From Isoetes taiwanensis (Eukaryota; Streptophyta; Lycopodiopsida; Isoetales; Isoetaceae): 64,000 nucleotides of DNA. Location of the stretch: the NCBI GenBank assembly GCA_021234155.1, contig JAJEKV010000006.1, positions 62,001 to 126,000 of the forward strand, in the 5' to 3' direction. The notes beneath the pieces are model-generated. The model had not been told where the DNA came from, made no database searches, and saw nothing but the letters and a program-made list of their open reading frames with translations. Shown piece by piece: positions 55,895 to 64,000 of the stretch (position 1 is the first letter of the stretch; each line of letters begins with the position of its first letter). The position numbers and the translations under genes were made by a program.

Positions 55895-56188
55895 ATGTTG
55901 GAACCCGAAATCGACGCCGATGCACATGATTGGAGGCGGAGGAAGGCAAGTTCTATGGCTCGTGCTCATTCAATCAATGGCGGCTTTTATTACGCAACTA
56001 ACAATTTTTTTCCTCATTATGATAGTGTTTTAGATAACATCTCAAGTACAATTGTGGCTATTTCGACTGCAGAAGGTAAGCAAGGAAGTTCAGATTATTA
56101 CTTTCCAAAAAATAGAATGGGATTGAAAGGAACTGAAGATTTCCTTGTGCTACTCTACTATGTGCTAAAATGCATAGAAAGGAAATAG
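55895..56188 (+). CDS. Unidentified open frame in the Helitron
   Basis: A 97-codon frame (MLEPEIDADAHDWRRRKASS, ...INGGFYYATNNFFPHYDSVL, RMGLKGTEDFLVLLYYVLKC) with no family I recognise. It lies in plus orientation within the minus-strand Helitron and could be a captured exon or chance. Confidence 0.2.
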   Translation: MLEPEIDADAHDWRRRKASSMARAHSINGGFYYATNNFFPHYDSVLDNISSTIVAISTAEGKQGSSDYYFPKNRMGLKGTEDFLVLLYYVLKCIERK

Positions 56189-57214
56189 AGTACAAATGGC
56201 GGTTCTGAGAAATTCTTCTAGGATTCATCCAACACCGTAATTATATCCATCGAGTCTTTTTAATGGATTCCCTCGTATTGTATTACATGTCTCTCGGTTG
56301 GTTTGTCCCTTCATATTCATTAATTTTCCAAGTTATTATACATATTGGTTTTGCACATATCTTTCCCGACTCCTTCATCTTACCGGTGTATATGGTTCTC
56401 TTCAGGGACCTCACCTATGAATATGACTAATATTTGCCAAACGCAACGAAACAGCTGAAATATGGCTTAAATGCAATGGTCTAGTAAGGAATTTGTTAAA
56501 GACATATCAGCCTACTGGACAACCGATTCAATGGGTCTGTTGGTCCTCTCTCACCGACTCCGTTCTGGGAATGAGCATATGGAATTATTAGTTGCCCGCG
56601 AGTACCCTGAGCATCAGTAAACTCTGGAAATAGGACATGTATTCAGGACCCTGGAATGCTTTATTAACAAAGATTAAAGTCCCAAATGCTTCGTTTCTTG
56701 ATCTACGTGACTCACCTGTCAAAGTTGAATCAACAAGCACAAGAGATTTAGATGCAATGATGTGCTGATTCAGGAAAGGGAAGTCTGACTTCAAGGAGGA
56801 GGAGGATGAAAAATAATTTAATTCAAATGACCATATCAAAGCCACCATAATGGTTCAGTTATTTGGTGCTTAACAGTTTCACTTTCACCGGCTGCTGCGC
56901 GTCATAAAAAGCCTTGTATAGAGTAAGTCCCGTTTATGAAGTTAAATCATTTCTCCATTTAAAATATGGTGACCTTTGATGTAGCAAAGGACATTCTATG
57001 TGCATACACAATTCGTGTGTTTACAAAGATGTTGCTCCCTAGGATTATTCTTCCAAACCAGTTTTCAGGTAATGTAAGGGGATGAGGGTTGATATGTTTG
57101 TTAGAACCCCATTTCAGATGTCATAGTATTACCATTATCCTGATATCCTCTTTCCGACCCGCTTTCTGCTTGCATAACCACTTTATTATAGCGTCGCCCT
57201 CTTTTAACAACAAA

Positions 57215-57960
57215 GATATTTTCTACATACATGAAGGAGCCAAGAGCTGCTTTGCCAAATCTTCACGTCTAAGAGGTTTGTTCCTAATAAGGCACTTGTT
57301 CCAAATAAGGCATTTGCTGCTTGATTCAGATACAATGCATGTTGCTTGCAGATGTGTTTCATGCAGTAGGAAGAGCAATTAATGTGAAAGAGGAATACAA
57401 TGGAAAATGATAATGCGATATTGATTGTAGGGTTGTGCCATTTTTACTACGCACGGGAGGAAATCGCAAAGTCCTCATCTTATATGGCAACCACTTGCTG
57501 CTTCTATTTCGACAATATGGGATGCGCCAATGCTTGGTAAGAATCACAAAATGCATTAATAAGCTTACAAGGGGCGTAAAGGGCTCCGTATCTTCAAAGC
57601 ATTAGAATGCTTAAGCTTATCGGTAACAATCTAAATGGCAGCATTGAAGGGGATCTTAATGCCCTCAACTTGGAATTTTTAGATTTCTTCAAGAACCAGA
57701 TTCGTGTTACTCTTTTCACGATCAAGTCGACAATCTAACCACAACTTTTGCGGAAGCTAGAAGGCGTGCATTTTGGACAACTGACTCGCTTAACCTATTC
57801 TTTGAGGCATTGGAAATTTGCACCTTAATGCAATCTCTCCTGAGATTGGAAAATGTGAAAGGCTTGCTACCATCATTTGAGTAGGAATCATCTCTCGCTT
57901 GAGAAATACCTCCGGAAGCTTTCTAATTAAAATTGCGGTTCCTAGGCGTGCTAAACCATT
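57215..57960 (+). pseudogene. LRR-gene fragment, copy 2 (captured by Helitron)
   Basis: 57600-57700 reads MLKLIGNNLNGSIEGDLNAL, NLEFLDFFKNQI. 57815-57880 reads LHLNAISPEIGKCERLATII. These are leucine-rich repeats of the plant receptor-kinase type (G-x-I-P, S-P-E-I-G-x-C). Stops and frame changes abound. 57220-57730 is homologous to 35640-36160. It is probably a host gene fragment captured by the Helitron. Confidence 0.55.
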
Positions 57961-58090
57961 TTAGGAAGTTCTTAAACAAAATATGGCAATGAAGATAATG
58001 TGGCCTAGCCATATACAAATATTAGTCGGTTAGCATCCTAAATCTTACTATTGAAGTAGAACTTAAAAGCGAAAAGAATCAGAGCTCATG

Positions 58091-58955
58091 TCCAATAAGG
58101 GACATTCTTATATTGCCATGCTACGAAAAGTAATTTGTACTTACATGTACAAATATCCCTTCAGTTCGGGATTGGAAATATAGAGGAAGCCATTTTCAGC
58201 ATCACACACATAGGATTTGCCATAATTTGAAGAATGCAAAAAAAGGCTTCTTCAAAGATGGAGCTTTGGCATGACAAAGAAAACAAGACCTTTTAAGGCC
58301 ATTTCTTGATCTTGCCATATCTTTGTAGACCGCGTTGTATTTCTCGGACCAATCTAATTCAAAGAATACATCTCATTCAAACTGGAGCTCCTATCCAAAG
58401 AGGCATTCTTAGATTGCCATGCTACAAAATGTAGATTGTATTTATAGCTATAGACATACCTTCAAATTCGGCAATATTTCAAATAATCCGCAGAAGGCTT
58501 TCTTTGAAGATGGAGCTTCGTTGTGTATCAATAAGGCCTGCCATATAAGAAAATGATGGAGCTATCAAGCAAACCCCTTATAAAAATGAAGATAAAGGTC
58601 CTAACAAACTCCCTGAACAAAATCAGAATCACAAACAATTAGAAGGCTAAAAGCAAAACCTTGCTACAAGCCCCGAACAAATAATGCCTTCTCGGACTAA
58701 AACCTACGCCTTATTTTTGCCATGCCATTTTATTTTGGCGATTGATATACTTGTGCTTTCATCTACAACATCAAACAACCGTTTTCATTCAATGATCTAC
58801 ATCTCATTCAAACTGGAGCTCCTATCCAAAGAGGCATTCTTAGATTGCCATGCTACAAAATGTAGATTGTATTTATAGCTATAGACATACCTTCAAATTC
58901 GGCAATATTTCAAATAATCCATGAGAAGGCTTTCTTTGAAGATAGAGCTTCGTTA
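58091..58955. repeat. Triplicated block in the Helitron
   Basis: Three direct copies: about 58091-58275 (diverged), about 58377-58530 and about 58799-58955. The last two are almost identical over about 150 bp (CATTCAAACTGGAGCTCCTA ... ATTCGGCAATATTTCAAATAATCC). Spacing of about 420 bp between the last two suggests a segmental duplication within the Helitron. Confidence 0.75.
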
Positions 58956-59928
58956 TAAAGCTAAAAACATGACCTTTTTTTTGTCCTTCCTCAATCTTTA
59001 GATCCATGTAGAAGCCTTGCATTTCTCATACCAATCAATTCAGTATCACAATATCAATATGTAATCTGAGAGGAAGAGGCGTGAATGCAAGAAAACCCTA
59101 GAAATGAGGAGCATAACTTTTTGCTTTCGGATAGCCGCTTTTTCAACCCGGACGGAAAAACGTGCCGAAGACATCAAAAGGACATAATGCAAATTTTTCA
59201 AATGATCAAGCTACATTTTTATAGAACAAATGCTGACCATTTGCTCCATAGTCTACATAGACATGGCCGTTGACATGAAATCTTTTGGCCCTCTGCCAGA
59301 GGAGAAGCAATGCTCGTCCAAGATTTACCCATGGATGTGGTGCAAAAAGACTCATGCCATGGATAAAATGTTCTCGTCAAATGCCTTTCCCAAAAACATG
59401 AAATGGTTTTGCCGGAGTAAGGCCCAAACCCTATCCCAAGGATTCGGAAGCGGTGGCCCAGCTATGGCGATCCGGCCCCGATCACAAAAAGCGGGGATGG
59501 GGTGGCAAAAGCATTGAGCATACGCTATCGCAAAAGCATTAAGGCCCACTCTTTCAGAAATCCATGAAGCAGACTAAATACGAAAAGCTTTGAGATGGAT
59601 GAAGCAAGCGTGAAATCATCTGCAAGCCTTGAGATGGATTGGATGAAGCAACCGTGAAATCGTCTGCATATAGGATCCACAATAGAAATAGGAAGGACCG
59701 GCTATGAAAAAACAGAAAAGAAAACCGTAAATCGAAGGGATGAAATTAAAGTAAAAAGTTTAAGGGCCAAGATGTTGCACAGAGGCCTAAGAAGGGGTCG
59801 ACATATATAGATTACAATAAGAATAGTCATGATCTGACGGTCCAAAATGAAAGTTGTGGGAAAAGAAATTGACGGCCGAGATGCTCTGCACAAACTACAT
59901 TTTGCTTTTATTACTATATATAGATAGA

Positions 59929-60088
59929 TTATGGAACAAGTGATGTGATTATGAAATTTAACCTTAAATATTACCTTGGAGTAACTATGTTATAAAAATG
60001 TATTGGAATGTGTTGCAGGGTTCATGCAGGTTTCCAAGGAGGGGAGACACATGATGCTGAGGACAACATCAATTCAAGGTGGGGAGAT
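59929..60088 (+). other. Element A: 3' end of internal region with polypurine tract
   Basis: It resumes element A after the Helitron. AAGGTGGGGAGA at 60076-60087 is the polypurine tract that primes plus-strand synthesis, one base before the 3' LTR. The preceding CATCAATTCAA is shared with element B (minus, about 23162-23172). Confidence 0.8.
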
Positions 60089-61601
60089 TGTGACGTTCCA
60101 GCATAATATACGGTCTGAATACGTATATTATACTGCCACGTCACGCGTACATGTCACCATGACAAGTATTTGAGAGCCGTGAAGAGTTGCGCCTAGGGGG
60201 CAACCTCGTATATTGCACATGTATATTAAACATATGCAATTAAACCCCTTTGCCAAATGGCAAAGCCTCATTGGTCCCTTCTAACTTAAACCTAAAAGGT
60301 CATGTAAAAGGAACAAAAGGGAAAACCCAAAACCTTTTCCCTTTTCGCGTTTTGGCTTCCTCAAGGTGCTAGTTCGCATTATCAGGTGCCGCCAAGCCGC
60401 ATTTGCACAATAGATCTCTCAGGAGCAGCTGTCTTCAGCCCGAACGAAGGCATGGACGCGGTTCGAGGAGCAGGAGCAAGCCAAGGATCAGGTAACCTGT
60501 GATTCCGTTGTGCAAAGCCGACTTTCAGCCCACCAATGAGTTAGGATAGGGTAGATCAGTCTTAGCACCCTTATAGATCCTAAGATCACCAGCCTTAACG
60601 AATGAACCTAACCATGTATGTTTAGGTAGATAGATTAGATATTATTCAGTGTCTCAGTTATTTTATGATGATGATGTTCCATTTTATGCTCTCCTATGTA
60701 TGTGGGAAGGGGGGTAAAGGCCTTGAAACCTTTAGTAGCAGATGATTCTAGATAACCTCATTAATTCCCAATTAATGTGACCCGTGTACAAGAGCCCGCC
60801 TAGTTGTGGTGGCAGGGCTAGACCGATGGAATAAGGGGGACTTGTCCCATCACTGACTGATCCCTCTGGTGTGTAAAGCCTACCAGGGATATTAGTGGGC
60901 TAGGCTTAATGGTTTGCCACTGCGTGTGGGCAAGGCATGAGCTCGACACCTCTTGGGTGATGCGTCACCTTCAATGAGGTTCAAGTCGAATACGTGCAGT
61001 GGCCCTCTAGCCGCCTGTGATGGGCATGCATGCCTCTGGAGGGGGTGATCCCCCTTCTGCCTCATTGGGGCTGGGGAGATGAAACCCAGTAGTAGCCCCT
61101 TTGGCTACGCACCCGGCAGGCTACAGTTCAATCCCTAGACTCTTCAACCTACTCTGCAAAGTGTACACTGGGAGAGGCATATGGAGCGGACTACCCACAA
61201 CCATGTTTCTATGCCAGCCCAATCCACTCTTATGAATTCTGTCTGCAATGACTTCTGGAGACCCCAAGCCGTCAGTCCATACCCTGGAGTATGAGCCCTG
61301 GGTAGGATCTCCCATGTGATGATGATATTGTTGATGTGTTTATACATGTATGCTATGGTGCAGTCACCCTTCGAGGTGACTCTATTTGTATTTGATGTCA
61401 TGTGCTTACGTTTATTCACGCTTCCGCAGCTAGGACGGTCCCAAGGGAAGATGGGATAAATGATCCATCCATTCTTCTTCATCGATCCCTTGCTAAAGGA
61501 TTGGTATTAGGTGGATGACCTCTGTCACCCTGGCTGCCAGCGGGATGGACTCCGCCTTCCAATACACTAGGAGCATCGTAGAAGAAGTAGGGGACATCAC
61601 A
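60089..61601 (+). repeat. Element A 3' LTR
   Basis: A 1513-bp LTR beginning TGTGACGTTCCAGC and ending GACATCACA. It matches the 5' LTR (38600-40128) throughout with scattered substitutions and indels. Confidence 0.9.
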
Positions 61602-61606
61602 AGCCT
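61602..61606. repeat. Target site duplication of element A (right)
   Basis: AGCCT directly after the LTR terminus, matching 38595-38599. Confidence 0.9.
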
Positions 61607-62478
61607 CCTCCCGTCAACTTCAGAACATTAATTCTTGCTATTAGTAACAACTTAACTGATGAGACATATGTCAAATTACAACATAGCCATTCAATTCAGA
61701 CAACTTGCACATCACTGATATTGCATAAAATTCTACAATGTTCAACCTAATCTTATGGCGCTTATGATATAAAACATTTGTTTTCTTCAATTTAAAAAAA
61801 AAAAAGGGAAGATGAGAAAAGCAAAAGTACGATTTTACGACCCAACTATAGGCCTCCATATGAGAACCAAATGGAACATATTATGCATAGTGAAGGATAT
61901 AGATGTGCATATCAATTGTTTCTGTACATTTGCTCTCAACATGTCTCTATTTTATAATAATGAATGCTTAAACATTTATTTTCTTTTGTTACCATAAGTT
62001 GTATTTTACATCCCTAGGGTTCGACCCATCTTTTCATGAATAAATCATAAACATTAGATTAGATGTAGAACAAAACATTCACAATTATTATAGATAGACA
62101 ACTAAATAGAGTTTGCCAATTTATCTAGGGTGCTCAACAAATGCCTAGATTGCAATTGACAAATGTCGACCTTCATTGATCGCAATTAAAAATATGCCAC
62201 ATGCAATAAGGATATTCCATGATAGCTCTACACTCCACGAGTGAAAGTCAATTTGGACAAAATGCAAGAGTTCCAATGGGAACTAAATAGGTATGAGCCT
62301 TGCAAGGCAATATCCAAAGCGGACACATGGATTCACATGCATGACGAATGCAAGACAATTGCTATGAACATTTCAAAACTTCATAATTGTATTCATACTC
62401 TAAGCTCAATTAAGTAAAACATCTTATAAGAATGATATCAACTATGACTTTACTAATTCTGAGATTTAATTTCAATGA
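61607..62478. other. Intergenic DNA, no recognised gene
   Basis: AT-rich, no coding sequence recognised. It is probably the interior of the Helitron whose 3' end lies at 62509, continuing on the other side of element A before 38595. Confidence 0.4.
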
Positions 62479-62509
62479 AAAGCCCAACAACGCTGGGCAC
62501 TTTTTCTAG
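62479..62509 (+). mobile_element. Second Helitron 3' terminus
   Basis: AAAGCCCAACAACGCTGGGC then ACTTTTTCTAG, followed by T. The hairpin plus CTAG matches the 3' end of the Helitron at 52583 (reverse complement) over about 33 bp with one difference, so both belong to one family. The 5' end was not located, so the extent is unknown. Confidence 0.7.
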
Positions 62510-62799
62510 TTTCATACATTTCATAGTTGTACATTTATCAACTCATAGATGAACATCTCATAGATGGCGCATCATTATAAAAGCAATTTTAGCGGCGTAG
62601 TCCGCGGTCGCGAAAAAGAACATTTCAAAGATTGCGGACATCGTGTTTTCGCACCATGGCTATGCTCCTTACAAATATATATGGGAATGAATGAAATAAC
62701 AAATGACTAAGACATAAGATATGGATATGACATTTATTTATAGCGTAGACTTGCTGATAGTGACATTATACAAAAGATTCTATATTAATACAAAATTTT

Positions 62800-62985
62800 T
62801 TCAAGTACAGTTCCTTTTCTCGGCATCTGGGTCTGGAATACTCGAATCAAATGCTTCTAAGTCCTCTTCTTTTACTCCAGCTCCAAGCGCATCATGTCGG
62901 GGGTTCTTACGTACATTACCTGGGACAATCGAAGTGCTTCCTTTTGTCGCTCCCTCAAACCTAGTGCTGCTTTGTTTGCAAGGAT
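62800..62985 (-). CDS. Unidentified exon-like block
   Basis: The minus strand gives a stop-free stretch FEGATKGSTSIVPGNVRKNP, RHDALGAGVKEEDLEAFDSS, IPDPDAEKRNCT ending in TGA near 62810. It looks like a protein C-terminus (hydrophilic, acidic end), but I cannot name it. A second frame across the same DNA is also largely open, so confidence is low. Confidence 0.25.
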
Positions 62986-62989
62986 GAGT

Positions 62990-64000
62990 ACATTTTGAAG
63001 CCTCTGAAGACGTTATATAGCTATAGCCCTATCTACTGCTACAACTCGATCATAGTTTGCGGCTAGGGGAACATGGTTGTCAGCCGAGACAATGCTTTAG
63101 GCTTCATGACCTCTTCTGCTCCAGATGGACTATCAATCTTGTTAATTTGGGATTTTCCGGTCTGGATAAAAATATTTTGGAATTTTGTTTAACTTGATTT
63201 CCTAAGATTTTAGAGAGTTTGGGCCGCCGGAAAAAATTCCGAGTACCCAAAAATTGAGCCAAATTAATTCACTAAGGTTTGGACTATGATTTTGAAGAAA
63301 GGGGATTTCATTTTAACTCCATCGGCCAGTTTTCCGGGTTTGAACATTTTGAACACCGCCTTTGCTTCCTCCTCTTCTTCTTGCGTAAGTAAAATCTCTC
63401 ACCGTTGCCATGGTCAGATCAATAAGCTCAAAGCACAGATATTAATCGGCTGTCGTTTGAGCATTGTGGATAGCATTTCTTATGTGGAATCGACACAGCA
63501 AGAACAAACCCTATGGAGCTCATTTCGGCAGCTCAAAACATGTTTACAGTGCATTGATTTGGATTTCTTGATGCGGGTTTGGAGCTCCCAAATGCTATGT
63601 GTTTTTGACTAAAATGATGTTTTGAATGAAAATTCCCAAATATTTCTTCTTTGAATATTTTTTGTTGAAAAGGATTAACCGATTGTGTGCAAATTTGTGA
63701 GTCATTCTATCTATTACTTTTAGCCCGGATCGTTCTTGATTGCCATGTTTGAAGAGTGAAGAGGTTGAAGTATTAAAAGAAATTTGTGGGTCATTTTTTC
63801 CTCACAGTTCTGATTATGTCCTTGGAGAATCATTTCTACATAAATCAAATCTATATTCTTAAATACCTTTTGAAGGGATTTAGATTGAAGAGTGGATGAA
63901 GTAGAGGTTTAAGAACTAAAGAAATGGAGGTAAGAAGTTTTGCTTCTAGCCTAGCTGATTCTTGATGTAATATTCTGTTCCCTCGCTCAAGATTCTTTTT
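62990..64000. other. Intergenic DNA, no recognised gene
   Basis: An open frame at 63286-63612 (+) matches nothing known to me. The rest is AT-rich without visible element ends. Confidence 0.4.

Larger units (their letters stand above)
52583..59928 (-). mobile_element. Non-autonomous Helitron inside element A
   Basis: On the minus strand it starts TCTATCTATATATAGTAATA at 59928 (Helitron-like 5'-TC end). It ends with a 3' hairpin GCCCAGCAACGCTGGGC followed by ACTTTTT and CTAG at 52586-52583. The flanking bases are A and T, the usual Helitron target, with no duplication. No Rep/helicase motifs are visible in 7.3 kb, so it is non-autonomous. It contains an array of hairpin repeats, LRR-gene fragments and a triplicated block. 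The same 3' end occurs at 62479-62509. Confidence 0.8.
38600..61601 (+). mobile_element. Element A: 23-kb Ty3/gypsy chromovirus with H3-like ORF1 and ORF2, carrying nested insertions
   Basis: LTRs at 38600-40128 and 60089-61601 with TGTGATG/CATCACA ends and AGCCT duplications define a 23,002-bp insertion. Order: LTR, PBS, two palindromes, TATA, ORF1 (H3-like), two palindromes, TATA, ORF2, nested copia, truncated RT interrupted by a TRIM, RNase H, integrase, chromodomain, nested Helitron, polypurine tract, LTR. Removing the nested copia (5.2 kb), TRIM (0.46 kb) and Helitron (7.3 kb) leaves about 10 kb. The end of ORF2, gag, protease and the start of RT are deleted at the copia 3' junction. Confidence 0.92.

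Overview
This is nuclear DNA from a land plant with a repeat-rich genome. The evidence is an eight-exon plastid lycopene beta-cyclase gene with GT-AG introns, PPR and LRR gene fragments, tRNA-iMet-primed LTR retrotransposons, a TRIM element and Helitrons. A decayed fragment resembling murF (peptidoglycan ligase), together with the many-exon LCYB, leans towards a bryophyte, lycophyte, fern or gymnosperm, but the sequence alone does not settle this.

Layout. 1-9.5 kb: old non-coding DNA with a murF-like remnant (about 5.0-5.35 kb), a LINE 3' fragment (8.5-9.07 kb) and a strong 135-nt foldback (9222-9356). 9662-12938 (+): lycopene beta-cyclase, the only near-complete host gene, with one apparent single-base frameshift. 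13-20 kb: intergenic DNA with a copia gag remnant, one unidentified exon-like block, a TTGAC-rich duplicated block and a PPR pseudogene. 20.1-35.0 kb: two nested minus-strand Ty3/gypsy chromoviruses. Fragmented element C was interrupted by element B (22882-34595, TSD TGTGG). 35.0-38.6 kb: repeats and an LRR-gene fragment. 38600-61601: element A on the plus strand (TSD AGCCT), a 23-kb copy of the same family as B. A is swollen by a nested copia element, a 454-bp TRIM inside its RT, and a 7.3-kb non-autonomous Helitron. 61.6-64 kb: a second Helitron 3' end and unassigned DNA.

The main discovery is the retrotransposon family represented by A, B and C. Besides gag-PR-RT-RNaseH-INT-chromodomain, A and B carry two extra genes between the primer binding site and gag. 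ORF1 begins with the exact histone H3 N-terminus MARTKQTAR. It continues into a long charged, coiled-coil-like insertion and ends in a recognisable H3 histone fold (REIRHFQ..., LVREV..., HAKRVT.M..D..LA). In both copies the residue after R8 is V, so the H3K9 position is lost while K4 is kept. The nine H3 codons differ at five synonymous positions with no amino-acid change, which suggests selection on the tail. ORF2 is an unrecognised conserved protein, also found in C.

In A and B each extra ORF is preceded by the same module: two 61-67 bp palindromes spaced 201-211 bp apart, then a TATAAATA box about 105-125 bp before the ATG. The inner palindrome arms differ between A and B but remain self-complementary. 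The element therefore appears to carry its own promoters, an H3-like histone lacking K9, and a chromodomain integrase. My hypothesis is that it manipulates or evades H3K9-type chromatin silencing. Both ORF1 copies here are frameshifted relics, so activity must come from other copies.
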